The position numbers and the translations under genes were made by a program. Under the pieces are notes generated by a model. The model was not told where the DNA came from. It worked only from the letters and a program-made list of their open reading frames with translations, and did no database searches. Shown here piece after piece: positions 1-7,559 of a stretch of DNA of 64,000 nt. The DNA comes from Nocardia altamirensis NBRC 108246 (GTDB lineage Bacteria; Actinomycetota; Actinomycetes; Mycobacteriales; Mycobacteriaceae), in assembly GCF_001612685.1 (NCBI RefSeq), contig NZ_BDAY01000003.1, forward strand, positions 1 to 64,000, in the 5' to 3' direction. Positions within the stretch are counted from its first letter, which is position 1. Every line of letters begins with the position of its first letter.

Positions 1-639
1 GGTGAACGCGTAGCTGGTGCGCAAACGCGGGCCGTCGACCGTAAGCGGCTCGACGATGCGCGCGTCACGGAACCCGTGCAACACGCTGAAATGACCGAAG
101 TCGACGCTGTTTTCGGTCACCTCTTGCGGATGACTGTGCAGCCGCATGCGTTTGGTGCGCAGCGGCCGCCACCCTGACTGATCTTCGGGTGGTTCGATCT
201 CCCATGGTTCCTCGCCCGCAGGACCGTGCCACACCATGAGCACGCCGCTGAGCTCGCGTAATTCGAGCAGGCCGAGCCGAGCCGCCGGTGGTGGCGCGCC
301 GTACGGCGAATACGAGCAGCGCCCGGACACCGAATAGCGGAATCCGTGAAATGGACAGCGCAGTTCCTCGCCGACCACGGTGCCGCCGTGCCCCAGATGG
401 GCGCCGAGATGCGGGCAGTACGCCTCGGCCGCCCGTGCCGTCCCCGCCGCGGTGCGGAACAGGACGATCTCGCGGTCCATGAACGTCCTCGTCACCAGTC
501 GACCCGGGCGCAGCTCACCGGAAAACGCCACCGCGAACCAGCCATACGGATACGGGGGCGGCGCGTCGGCCGGTTCTCGTGCCGCCAGTGGCGCGCCGAG
601 GGACCGTCGTCGCTTGTCGGGTAATTCGATACGCAGCAT
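1..639 (-). CDS. Rieske [2Fe-2S] oxygenase alpha-subunit-like protein, 3' end cut by the window
   Basis: Reading the reverse strand from the ATG at 639 gives an open frame that runs off the window edge. It contains a Rieske cluster motif: CPH, then 17 residues, then CPFH (Cys-x-His ... Cys-x2-His). Further on is ENSVDFGHFSVLHGF, which matches the mononuclear-iron region of ring-hydroxylating and steroid 9-alpha (KshA-type) oxygenases. By family knowledge it would accept electrons from a reductase partner and hydroxylate an aromatic or steroid ring; the substrate cannot be told. An upstream in-frame ATG at 654 exists, but GGAAG sits about 8 bases before 639, so 639 is preferred. Truncated only by the window. 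Confidence 0.85.
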   Translation of the reverse strand, partial: MLRIELPDKRRRSLGAPLAAREPADAPPPYPYGWFAVAFSGELRPGRLVTRTFMDREIVLFRTAAGTARAAEAYCPHLGAHLGHGGTVVGEELRCPFHGFRYSVSGRCSYSPYGAPPPAARLGLLELRELSGVLMVWHGPAGEEPWEIEPPEDQSGWRPLRTKRMRLHSHPQEVTENSVDFGHFSVLHGFRDARIVEPLTVDGPRLRTSYAFT

Positions 640-654
640 GGATTCGACTTCCAT

Positions 655-992
655 CGATCATCGATCGCGCCGCGGCTCTTCGGGATTCGCCGCCGCGGCC
701 GGGCTACCGGCGTGCCGAAACGTACCTCGGGGTCAGCGGACCGTTCAATCGGTACTTGGAATAGGTGATATCCCTACGGGGATCACCTTATTCGGAGAAC
801 TGCTTAAGTGTTGTCCGATAAATGGTGGCAGCTGCAGTTTTCCGGAATGCGCTTTCGGTCCGGCGAAACAAGAAAGCGCCGATTCAGGTTTCCCGTTTCG
901 CTACTACGGATGTACCTGGTCTACCTATTCGGCGACTGTAGGCCGACGGTGGGGCCGGTACGGCCGAATCCGGAGATAAAGAGGAGAAAGCT
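655..992. other. Divergent intergenic region with an imperfect palindrome
   Basis: This gap lies between the divergent Rieske and fulvocin C-related genes. Positions 760-793 hold an imperfect inverted repeat, GGTGAT and ATCACC around a C/G-rich centre, extended by AATA/TTATT, which could be an operator for one or both genes. A weak one-gap match to the family 1 promoter spacer lies near 829-845. Short open frames here lack ribosome sites and I do not call them. Confidence 0.4.
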
Positions 993-1970
993 GTGAACAA
1001 AGATTCGGAACGGTGGGTGCTTGCCTTCGACGCGTCCTGTGGTACCTGCCGGGAGATCTCCGACGCGGTCGCGCATGCGTGTGACGGAAGACTCGAGGTG
1101 CTTCCGCTGGCCAACGCCGATGTTCGGCGCTGGCGCGACCAGGCCCTCGGACGGGAAATAGACTGGGCGCCAACGTTATTACGAGTGACCGGGCCGCGGG
1201 TGCGCGCGTGGACCGGTCCGGTGCTCGGGTGGCGACTCGCGCGCGTGCTCGGGCCCGCCGCGACGCTGCGGGTGATGTCCGCGCTCGGGCGGCTGCAGCG
1301 GCAAGCGGCAGGCAAGGCAGGCGAATTGCCCGGTGCCGCACCTGATGTCGTCAGCAGGGCGCGCTTCTTTCGGCTCGCCGCAGGCGCCGGTGTCGCGGCA
1401 GGCCTGGTTTTCACGGGCAATACGCCCGCCTTCGCGACGAAAGGTGAGCAATCCGCGCAGGCGTGGGTGTTGGCCAACCGCGCGAACTTACCGCGCGGCT
1501 ACGCCGAGGTGATCGCCTATCCGCTCGCCTACCGGCGGGCGATCTATCAGGCATCCCCGCCCGCGGTCCGCAGTGCGCTGTGGTCCGCGCATCTGCGCGA
1601 ATACCGTAGCGCCCGTCCGCATTTGACGACCGAGCAACTTGACGTCCTCAACCGCGCCGCAGCACTTGCCGCACGCGAATCGGTGTTCACCGCCCAGGGT
1701 GTCGCGCAGCTGCGGCAGGCCGAAGACGTGCACCGGTCGGCGGTGGCCGAGCTCGGCGCGCACGAGGTGTATCAGGCCTTCGGGATGCTCGGCCCGATCG
1801 AGGCGGCGACCACGCAGGTCGCCCGCTACCGCGACTGCGAATGCGCCTTTCAGCACGACTATTGCGGTCGGTACACCTGCCACAACCAGCCGGGGCGCGA
1901 CAACTGCAACTATCTCAGCGACGGCTGTGGTTGGTTCTGGAACGAGCCGTGCGCCGGACTGTGCCGATAA
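993..1970 (+). CDS. Thioredoxin-like / fulvocin C-related cysteine-rich protein
   Basis: 325 residues. The GTG start follows GAGGAG at 981-986. The N-terminus has a CGTC pair (C16, C19) in a DCC/thioredoxin-like setting, suggesting a thiol-disulfide function. Around residues 125-150 an Arg-rich stretch leads into a hydrophobic segment ending in an Ala-x-Ala-like site, as for an internal signal or membrane anchor. The last 47 residues carry eight cysteines, a pattern I associate with proteins annotated as bacteriocin fulvocin C-related in Streptomyces and relatives. Seen: the motifs and the cysteine tail. Inference: the N-terminal half may help export or oxidise the C-terminal cysteine-rich domain. 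Activity as a bacteriocin is not shown. No immunity or transporter gene lies next to it. Confidence 0.55.
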   Translation: MNKDSERWVLAFDASCGTCREISDAVAHACDGRLEVLPLANADVRRWRDQALGREIDWAPTLLRVTGPRVRAWTGPVLGWRLARVLGPAATLRVMSALGRLQRQAAGKAGELPGAAPDVVSRARFFRLAAGAGVAAGLVFTGNTPAFATKGEQSAQAWVLANRANLPRGYAEVIAYPLAYRRAIYQASPPAVRSALWSAHLREYRSARPHLTTEQLDVLNRAAALAARESVFTAQGVAQLRQAEDVHRSAVAELGAHEVYQAFGMLGPIEAATTQVARYRDCECAFQHDYCGRYTCHNQPGRDNCNYLSDGCGWFWNEPCAGLCR

Positions 1971-2030
1971 CCCTCATCCGGTAGCCCCCTATCGGCGGTC
2001 TGCCCGCAGAGGTGATGATCGCCGCCCTGG

Positions 2031-2738
2031 TCAGGATGGTGGCGTGGATCCGTCCGGCGGGTTCGCGGTGATCTGCTCGGCGCGCCTGCAGAAGGCTTGA
2101 TCGATCAGCTCACTGGCGGCGCGTTCCGCGATCAGCCGCGCGATGGCCAGGTCCATGTCCAGCTTGGTGCGGTCTTTGGCCTCGCCGCCGGATTGCAGGT
2201 ATGCCTCGACGGCCAGCGGCCCGTACACCTGGTCCGCATAGCGATCGGCGATCCGGTCGCAGTCCGCGCGAAGGCGTTCCACCAGGTGAAAGGCGTCGCT
2301 AGGCGCGAGTCCTGCCTCGACGAGGCGGGCGGCGAGATCGCCGCATCGGGGGTTGGTCAGCCGGTAGGTGTCCACGGGATCGCCGTTGGATGCCAGCGCC
2401 TGCTTGGCGTACTCGGGGAGTTCGGGGTCGGGATACTCCTGCGCGGGTGCGGCCGTCGCCGCGGCGGGTTGCTCGGGGACGCCGAGGACCTCGGCCAGTC
2501 CGTCGCCGCGGTCCCAGGCCGCGAGCAACTCTTTGATCCCGTTGAGCTTCATCCCTCGACTCAGCAGCCTGCTGATGGTTTCCAGCCGATTGAGGTGATC
2601 GGTGTCGTAGTAGCCGACCCGTCCGCGCACTTCTGGTGACGGCAGCAGCCCACGCTCGTGATAGACGCGGACGCTGCGGACGGTGGTGTCGGCTGCCCGT
2701 GCCAGTTCGTCGATGGTGTACTCGACATCTACAGCCAT
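2031..2738 (-). CDS. MerR-family transcriptional regulator
   Basis: About 235 residues from the ATG at 2738. The N-terminus is a clear MerR winged helix-turn-helix (EYTIDELARAADTTVRSVR then YHERGLL). The middle and C-terminal part, rich in Asp/Ala helices, is a TipA/effector-type region without an obvious metal-binding cysteine pattern. An in-frame GTG at 2780 would add 14 residues; its codons have poor GC3 and unusual Phe/Trp/Tyr content, so I prefer 2738, although neither start has a good ribosome site. A family 1 promoter on this strand (2788-2816) places transcription start close to 2780, so a leaderless GTG start remains possible. Divergent from the WhiB6-like gene. Confidence 0.8.
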   Translation of the reverse strand: MAVDVEYTIDELARAADTTVRSVRVYHERGLLPSPEVRGRVGYYDTDHLNRLETISRLLSRGMKLNGIKELLAAWDRGDGLAEVLGVPEQPAAATAAPAQEYPDPELPEYAKQALASNGDPVDTYRLTNPRCGDLAARLVEAGLAPSDAFHLVERLRADCDRIADRYADQVYGPLAVEAYLQSGGEAKDRTKLDMDLAIARLIAERAASELIDQAFCRRAEQITANPPDGSTPPS

Positions 2739-2787
2739 GAGATAAGGAAACCACAAGTTCGACCCGTAGGAAAATGTCACGTGGGAT

Positions 2788-2816
2788 AATGAGACGCTAT
2801 ACAGCGTAACGACCAG
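2788..2816 (-). promoter_or_regulatory. Family 1 promoter/operator for the MerR gene
   Basis: On the minus strand: CTGGTC, a 17-base spacer GTTACGCTGTATAGCGT, then CTCATT as -10. The spacer matches the GTRCCGYTAWWTARYGK family seen at eight other places in the window. It lies back to back with the next copy at 2828-2856, so the two could form one divergent control region. Confidence 0.5.
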
Positions 2817-2827
2817 GTAACGTCTTG

Positions 2828-2856
2828 GATAACGTGCCGTCGTTTAGCGGAATGAT
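2828..2856 (+). promoter_or_regulatory. Family 1 promoter/operator upstream of the WhiB6-like gene
   Basis: GATAAC, 17-base spacer GTGCCGTCGTTTAGCGG, then AATGAT as -10. The predicted transcription start falls at about 2863-2864, exactly where a GTG opens the first leader ORF. Confidence 0.5.
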
Positions 2857-2863
2857 CCTTGCC

Positions 2864-2938
2864 GTGGCCGCACCGGTCGATTACTCTCCCAGTACCGGTA
2901 TTGACTGCCGGTTTCCGGGGACTGTTGAGCAGCCCTGA
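2864..2938 (+). CDS. Putative leaderless leader peptide 1 (24 aa) of the WhiB6-like gene
   Basis: A GTG seven bases after the predicted -10 opens a 24-codon frame ending in TGA at 2936-2938. The stop overlaps the ATG of the next small frame (TGATG). Whether it is translated is not known. The case rests on its position at the predicted transcription start and the chained overlaps leading to whiB6-like. Confidence 0.3.
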   Translation: MAAPVDYSPSTGIDCRFPGTVEQP

Positions 2939-3009
2939 TGCCCGCCCGACCACTGGGTACGCGCATCGAAAGTTGGCGTGCCCGCGGCATTCCTCGGAGA
3001 CGGCCATGA
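2938..3009 (+). CDS. Putative leader peptide 2 (23 aa) overlapping the WhiB6-like start
   Basis: ATG at 2938 opens 23 codons rich in Arg and Pro, ending at TGA 3007-3009, which overlaps the ATG at 3006 (ATGA). Together with the preceding frame it forms a two-step coupled relay into the regulator. Translation is inferred from architecture only. Confidence 0.3.
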   Translation: MPARPLGTRIESWRARGIPRRRP

Positions 3010-3485
3010 GCACTACCCCCATTCCCGCGCCTTTCAGCGGCGCGTCCGCCAGCGTCACGACCCTGGCGACCGTCTCGACCATCTCGGCCGAGACACTTCC
3101 CCCCAAGACCGCCGCTCGACCGGCGTGTGAAGGCATGTCCGACGACTGGGACCTCGACGTCGGCACCCCGATCCGCTGGAAGGTCGCGGTCCGAATCTGT
3201 CACAGCTGCCCGCTGTTGTCCCAGTGTCAGGAGTTCGCGCAGACGCTGATCGCGCGCGGCGACGCCCCGCGGGCGCTGATCTGGGCAGGCGTGGGATACG
3301 ACAACTCCGGCAGGGTCGTCGACGACCTGGACCGGTACCGGCCGCTGCCGATTGATCGGAACCGGCCGCTGCGGATCATCCGCAACGGCGCACGGCCGAT
3401 CCGCAGCGAACCGGCGCCCGTCGCGCCGCATCGCCATCTGATCCTCGGCCGCCCGCTGGAGCCGACGGGAACCGGCGATCTCTGA
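3006..3485 (+). CDS. WhiB-family regulator, WhiB6-like
   Basis: 159 residues. Four cysteines at 41, 65, 68 and 74 give Cys-x23-Cys-x2-Cys-x5-Cys, the [4Fe-4S] pattern of Wbl proteins. The following turn is IWAGV rather than the usual GIWGG or GVWGG; M. tuberculosis WhiB6 also has a WAGV-type turn, and WhiB6 is known to control ESX-1 genes. After the core, the basic tail is longer than in typical Wbl proteins. The ATG at 3006 follows GGAGA. Given an ESX locus downstream, a role in secretion control is a reasonable inference. Upstream in-frame extension to 2859 is rejected because it overlaps the promoter and leader ORFs. Confidence 0.75.
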   Translation: MSTTPIPAPFSGASASVTTLATVSTISAETLPPKTAARPACEGMSDDWDLDVGTPIRWKVAVRICHSCPLLSQCQEFAQTLIARGDAPRALIWAGVGYDNSGRVVDDLDRYRPLPIDRNRPLRIIRNGARPIRSEPAPVAPHRHLILGRPLEPTGTGDL

Positions 3486-3542
3486 GCCGGCACCCCGGCA
3501 TCGAAACCTCTTGGCATCGAACGGAATTCTGGTGGAACAACC

Positions 3543-4433
3543 ATGACAGCGCTGGCCTTGGAGATCGGTCCGACCCGTTTCGCGGCGTCCAGGGTGGCCC
3601 AGGACGTCGAGGCCGACGACGTGCGTCAGGTGCCGATACCCGCCGACGGTGCGTGGGATCGGTGTCTGGCGCTGCTGAAGGAGGTCGCCGAGGGCAGGGA
3701 GATCACCGCCCTCGGTATCGCCTGTGCCGGCCCGATCGACATGGCGGCCGGGGTGGTCGCACCCGCCGAAATCGCCGAGTGGCGAACGGGTTTCGCGATC
3801 GTCGCGGCAGCTGAGGCGGCCTTTCCCGGTGCCTCGGTGTATTTGGCGGTCGACGGTGTCTGCTTGGCGCTTGCCGAGCGGAACATCGGGGCGGCCAAGG
3901 AGGCGATGGATGCGCTGGCGCTGACGGTCTCGGACCGGATCCGCGGCGGCATCACGGTCGGCGGCTTTGTGGTTGTCGGCCGGACCGGCAACGCGGGCAA
4001 CATCGGTCACGTGCTGGTGCCTGGTTACGACGAGCCGTGTGCCTGCGGCAGCCGTGGCTGCCTGGAGGCGGTCGCCGGTGGTGCCGCCGCGGTGCGCTGG
4101 GCGCAGGACCGAGGGTGGGGCGGTGCGTCGGTCGACGAGCTGGTCGCCGCCGCACGAGTGAAGGACGAGATCGCCGCCGCTGCGCTCGGCAGGGCAGGCA
4201 CCGCACTCGGTCTGGCGATTGTCTCGACGGCCGCGCTGCTCGATCTCGATCTCGCCGTGGTCGGCGGCACGATGGCGGCGGCGGGGCCCGCGCTGTGGGA
4301 GCCGCTCAGTGCCGCAGTCGCGGCCCATGCCCAGCTCAGTTATCTGCCTGGCCTGCGGGTCGTGCCGTCGACGCTCGGTGAGCTCGGCGGGTTGGCCGGT
4401 GCCGGACTGCTTGCGTTGACGCCGCGCCGCTAG
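3543..4433 (+). CDS. ROK-family protein (sugar kinase-like or regulator-like)
   Basis: 296 residues, near the usual ROK kinase length. The ROK zinc motif is intact: His156 and CACGSRGC (Cys166, Cys168, Cys173). The phosphate-1 region is degenerate (LEIGPTR in place of D-x-GGT-K), and the usual catalytic Asn-Asp appears as Val-Asp104, so sugar phosphorylation is uncertain. There is no N-terminal helix-turn-helix, so it is not a NagC-type repressor. GGTGGA precedes the ATG. It sits 57 bases after the WhiB6-like gene and may be cotranscribed with it. Confidence 0.7.
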   Translation: MTALALEIGPTRFAASRVAQDVEADDVRQVPIPADGAWDRCLALLKEVAEGREITALGIACAGPIDMAAGVVAPAEIAEWRTGFAIVAAAEAAFPGASVYLAVDGVCLALAERNIGAAKEAMDALALTVSDRIRGGITVGGFVVVGRTGNAGNIGHVLVPGYDEPCACGSRGCLEAVAGGAAAVRWAQDRGWGGASVDELVAAARVKDEIAAAALGRAGTALGLAIVSTAALLDLDLAVVGGTMAAAGPALWEPLSAAVAAHAQLSYLPGLRVVPSTLGELGGLAGAGLLALTPRR

Positions 4434-4448
4434 CGGGTAAACATCCCA

Positions 4449-4477
4449 TTGAGTGCGCCGCTATCTAACGGTACATT
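4449..4477 (+). promoter_or_regulatory. Family 1 promoter/operator before the PAS-like gene
   Basis: TTGAGT, 17-base spacer GCGCCGCTATCTAACGG, TACATT. This is one of the best -35/-10 pairs in the set. Positions 4476-4491 form a TTGTTC-TTCG-GAACAA hairpin at the start of the leader. Confidence 0.55.
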
Positions 4478-4497
4478 GTTCTTCGGAACAAGATTGA

Positions 4498-4551
4498 GTG
4501 CCGAATAGAACGGAACGGCTGGTACGGCAAGTGCGAAGTGTGGCGCAGTGA
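4498..4551 (+). CDS. Putative leader peptide (17 aa) overlapping the PAS-like gene start
   Basis: GTG at 4498 opens 17 codons, Arg- and Val-rich, ending at TGA 4549-4551. The stop overlaps the GTG start at 4548 (GTGA), so ribosomes could reinitiate into the main gene. It starts about 20 bases after the -10. Confidence 0.3.
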   Translation: MPNRTERLVRQVRSVAQ

Positions 4552-5675
4552 CAGAGTGGGCGACGATCGAGGTTTTGGCGCCGGACAGCATGTCGATGGC
4601 ATCGGTGGGTGACGCACCGCGCGACTTCGCCGGGCTGCACCGGACGATCCAGCGGCTGCTCGCCAAGTCTCCTGCCCTCTATGACGGCCTCAGTACCGCG
4701 CGGCTCATCGAGGCGCTCGTCGAGGCGCGGGATCAGGCCAAGGCCGTCGACCTCACCATCGCGACCGGTTCCGGCCCGCATCGGCTGCTGATTCGGCCGA
4801 TCCTCGGTCCGGCGGGTGATGTGCACGCGGTGCGCATGTGGCTCGCGTCGGCCAGCACGCCGGTCCCGCCGCCGCGACCCGCTGTCGGCGTCATCTGGGA
4901 CCTCGAAACCCAGACGATGCAGCAGCCGAGCGGCATCACGCAGTTGAGCGGTCTTTCGGCGGAGGAATACGCGCCGCGGACCTCGATTGCCGAACTGTTC
5001 CATCGGATGTCGGCCTTCGACCGGCACACCGAGGTCCTCGATCTGCTCTACGACCCCAAGCCCGGCGACAAGCTGCAGTTCGACGTGACCATCACGCCGG
5101 AGCAGGGCCGCGCGGCGCAGTGGCGGATCACCATGCGCGCTCGCGACGACCAACGGACAAGGGGCGCTTGGCTGTTGGTCGAGGACATCACCTCCGACAA
5201 CGTGGCCGCGGAGTGGCCGACCCTGGAACGGACCGGGCTGCGTGAGGCGCACCGCAGGGCGGGCACGCACCTGGCGGTGCTCCAGCTCGAGCATGCCAGC
5301 ATCTCGCATTGGCTGACCGATCCGGCGCCGTGGATCCGGTGGGACTACCTGTTCCGGCCCATCGATGTCTTCCATCCCGATGACCGCGAGCGGATCATGC
5401 AACTCGGCGGCAGGCTGCACGCAGGCGACACGGTGGGGGTGACCGTGCGGACCCTCAACTACAGCGGCGGATACACGATGACGTCGCTGCTGCTCTACCC
5501 CTACCCTGGCTACGCGAGCACACAATTGGCGATCGGGCAGGCTGTCCATCTTCGTGACGAGGTTTCCTTACCGGAGTCGCCCGAAGAGTCGGTGCCGAGG
5601 TCGACACCGATCGGCTATGACGATCAGCTCCGGCATCGGCTCGCGGGCCGCCGGAAAAGAATTGCCGCCTATTGA
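4548..5675 (+). CDS. PAS-like domain protein of unknown role
   Basis: 375 residues from a GTG. The N-terminal 110 residues look like a small alpha/beta sensory fold. From about residue 120 two regions resemble PAS-type sensing: one around GVIWDLETQTMQ to the LLVEDIT segment, and one near residues 250-330 with FRPIDVFHPDDRE, the H-P-D-D/E signature common at the end of PAS repeats. No kinase, GGDEF or HTH domain follows. I recall similar proteins of mycolata (DUF5593-type), but this is from memory. It ends 66 bases before the T4SS-like operon and may sense a signal for it; that is inference. Confidence 0.5.
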   Translation: MTEWATIEVLAPDSMSMASVGDAPRDFAGLHRTIQRLLAKSPALYDGLSTARLIEALVEARDQAKAVDLTIATGSGPHRLLIRPILGPAGDVHAVRMWLASASTPVPPPRPAVGVIWDLETQTMQQPSGITQLSGLSAEEYAPRTSIAELFHRMSAFDRHTEVLDLLYDPKPGDKLQFDVTITPEQGRAAQWRITMRARDDQRTRGAWLLVEDITSDNVAAEWPTLERTGLREAHRRAGTHLAVLQLEHASISHWLTDPAPWIRWDYLFRPIDVFHPDDRERIMQLGGRLHAGDTVGVTVRTLNYSGGYTMTSLLLYPYPGYASTQLAIGQAVHLRDEVSLPESPEESVPRSTPIGYDDQLRHRLAGRRKRIAAY

Positions 5676-5681
5676 TCCGTC

Positions 5682-5708
5682 CTCCCAGGCGTGGGAACTG
5701 CTGACAAA
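5682..5708 (+). promoter_or_regulatory. Family 2 palindrome and -10 before the T4SS-like operon
   Basis: CTCCCA-GGCG-TGGGAA at 5682-5697, five bases, then GACAAA at 5703-5708. It has the same layout as the copies before the ESX genes. It begins seven bases after the PAS-like gene stop (5673-5675) and 34 bases before the proposed GTG at 5742. Confidence 0.55.
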
Positions 5709-5741
5709 CTGGAAGTCCCGCTGCTCTCTACCATTTCGAGA

Positions 5742-6749
5742 GTGAAGACAAAGGCGGCCGAACCGGCGAATTCGAGCGAAGCACTCCTTCGCCGAATGGC
5801 CGTGCGGCGGCGTCGCGACAATATCGTGATGGCGGTCTTGGCCGTGCTCGCGGTGCTCGGCGGCGGCCACGCCGTCCTCGACTTCTTCACCCCGCCGCAG
5901 CCGCCACCCACGGATACGGCCGCCGTCAGCGCGGTGGGGCGCGCCCAGCTGGCTGGGGCGTTCGCCCAGCAATTCGTCGTGACCTACCTGACCGCGAACA
6001 ACGGGCAACAGGAGCGGCTCGGCGAATATGTCGGCACCGCACAGCATGTCAGCTTGCCGACGGTGTCTCGACAGGTCGCCGACCCCATGGTCGTTTACGT
6101 GTCGCGCGCCATGACGAACCGGAATATCGACGTCTGGTCGGTGACGGTGTCGGTGCGGATCGGCAAGGCGGGCATCGTCACGGCAAGCGATGTCAGGCAA
6201 TACTTCCGGGTCGCGGTGTCCTTGGCGGGCGGGCGGCCTCGGGCGCTCGCGTTGCCTGCCGCGGTGGCCGGGCCGAGCAAGGGCATCGATCTCTCGCTCG
6301 CTTACAGCGGCTCGTGCGGCCCGGAATCGCCGCTGGCGCAAGTCTCTTCGGGTTTCCTCGGTGCGTTGCTCGCCGGTTCCGGTGACGTGAGCCGATACAC
6401 CGTGCCGAATTCGGGCATCGTCGCGCTGCAGCCTGCGCCGCTCACTGGAATCGAGGCGGTGGCAGTGCTTTCGGACAGCAGGGACTGCGGCGCGAGCGGT
6501 GACGTGGCACGGGTGCTCGCGACCGTCACGCCGAAGGGCGACGCGACAGCCGCGCTGCCCGCCATGGCCTATCCGCTGACGCTGGCGCGCAGCGGCGGGC
6601 AATGGCAGGTGCGCACGATGGAACCGATTCCGGCGCTGGCGAATCCGCTCGCCGAGGTCGGTCAGGGGGATGCTCGCGGCCCCGCGGGCCCCGCGACGAC
6701 CACCACGACTACTACGACGGTCCAGGTTCCACCGGCAACTCAGAAGTAG
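5742..6749 (+). CDS. TcpC/VirB8-like conjugal transfer membrane protein
   Basis: 335 residues from GTG 5742; the open frame extends to 5691 but that would overlap the palindrome. Arg-rich residues 18-26 precede one membrane helix (about 28-46), giving a cytosolic N-terminus and a large outside domain. FAQQFVVTYLT (about 74-84) resembles the TcpC-family segment. The remainder fits two NTF2-like domains as in Clostridium TcpC and VirB8 proteins, ending in a Pro/Thr tail. VirB8-type proteins scaffold the envelope channel of type IV systems. First gene of an overlapping run of five or six genes, so it fits the operon well. Start assignment is moderately sure. Confidence 0.65.
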   Translation: MKTKAAEPANSSEALLRRMAVRRRRDNIVMAVLAVLAVLGGGHAVLDFFTPPQPPPTDTAAVSAVGRAQLAGAFAQQFVVTYLTANNGQQERLGEYVGTAQHVSLPTVSRQVADPMVVYVSRAMTNRNIDVWSVTVSVRIGKAGIVTASDVRQYFRVAVSLAGGRPRALALPAAVAGPSKGIDLSLAYSGSCGPESPLAQVSSGFLGALLAGSGDVSRYTVPNSGIVALQPAPLTGIEAVAVLSDSRDCGASGDVARVLATVTPKGDATAALPAMAYPLTLARSGGQWQVRTMEPIPALANPLAEVGQGDARGPAGPATTTTTTTTVQVPPATQK

Positions 6750-6771
6750 AGATGAGAGGGGTTGGTCCCCA

Positions 6772-7035
6772 ATGAATTACACAATCAGCTTTTTATCCTC
6801 CTTGACGAACTTTGCCAGGGTCGGCGGACTGTTCATGATCGTGCTGATCGCGATCGGCGTGCTGGTGAGCTCTGGTGCTCGAGATAAACTGTCACTCGGG
6901 CGGACCGCCATGGTCCTCGCAGGGGCTGTTTTCGCCGGCGTGGCGATCTGGGTGCTGCCGTCGCTGATCAACTACGCACGCTACGACTTCGGCACGATCG
7001 TTCCGGAGTACCCCATCGGTGGTTATGGCCAGTGA
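6772..7035 (+). CDS. Small two-helix membrane protein (VirB2/TrbC-like position)
   Basis: 87 residues with predicted membrane helices at about 16-34 and 45-65 and a short polar tail. GAGGGG lies about 12 bases upstream of the ATG. Size, two helices and location just before a PrgI/VirB3-like gene match pilin-like VirB2 or related small subunits of Gram-positive conjugation systems. No signal peptide cleavage motif is evident. Its stop overlaps the next start (GTGA), so translation is probably coupled. Confidence 0.6.
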   Translation: MNYTISFLSSLTNFARVGGLFMIVLIAIGVLVSSGARDKLSLGRTAMVLAGAVFAGVAIWVLPSLINYARYDFGTIVPEYPIGGYGQ

Positions 7036-7559
7036 GCCAGGTCATCAAGGTATTCACGCCGATCAAACGTGTTCCCACGATGGTCGGCAAGGCGCAGAAC
7101 GGGCAGAAGCTGCCGTTCGGGCCGTATACCTTGCCGCAGATGGGCGCATTGGCGGGGTTGTTGCTGCTCACCGCGATTCTCGCGATGAACCTGCCGGTCA
7201 ACCCGGCCGTCACGTTCGTGATCGGCCTCGTCGCGACCATCGGCACCGTCTTCCTACTCGGCCTGGTGCCCTACACCGGGGTCAGGATGGTCTCGCGGAT
7301 GCTGTGGCTGTTGCGCGTGACCTTCGTGCGCACACCGGTTTCCGCGTCCGGCGTGCCGATCGATGCGCAGTCGGCGCGCCAGACGCTGTTCATCGAGGAG
7401 TCCGTCGTGCTGCTACTCCCGGACACCGACACTGCCCGCGCAACGAAAGCCGTGCAGTCCGAACCGCTGCTCGCGCTCCTCGGTACGGGCAGCGGAGCCG
7501 AGCTGCAGACGCGGATCGCGAGCAACGGAAACGGCAGTGGTGCGGAAGGACGTGAATGA
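7032..7559 (+). CDS. PrgI/VirB3-like membrane protein
   Basis: 175 residues. After a basic N-terminus with FGPYTLPQ (a pattern seen in PrgI- and SCO6880-type proteins) come two helices at about 36-53 and 59-79, then a soluble tail rich in Ser and Gly. VirB3/PrgI proteins partner VirB4 ATPases in type IV systems. The GTG overlaps the preceding stop and the stop overlaps the VirB4 start (ATGA), which supports a stoichiometric complex. Confidence 0.65.
   Translation: MSQVIKVFTPIKRVPTMVGKAQNGQKLPFGPYTLPQMGALAGLLLLTAILAMNLPVNPAVTFVIGLVATIGTVFLLGLVPYTGVRMVSRMLWLLRVTFVRTPVSASGVPIDAQSARQTLFIEESVVLLLPDTDTARATKAVQSEPLLALLGTGSGAELQTRIASNGNGSGAEGRE

Noticed and set aside
829..845. Partial match to the family 1 spacer before the fulvocin C-related gene
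   Set aside because: It needs a one-base gap and has no convincing -35/-10 pair; not counted among the nine copies.
2097..2639. 180-codon frame antisense to the MerR gene
   Set aside because: It is a high-GC shadow frame; the opposite strand has a clear MerR domain with good codon bias.
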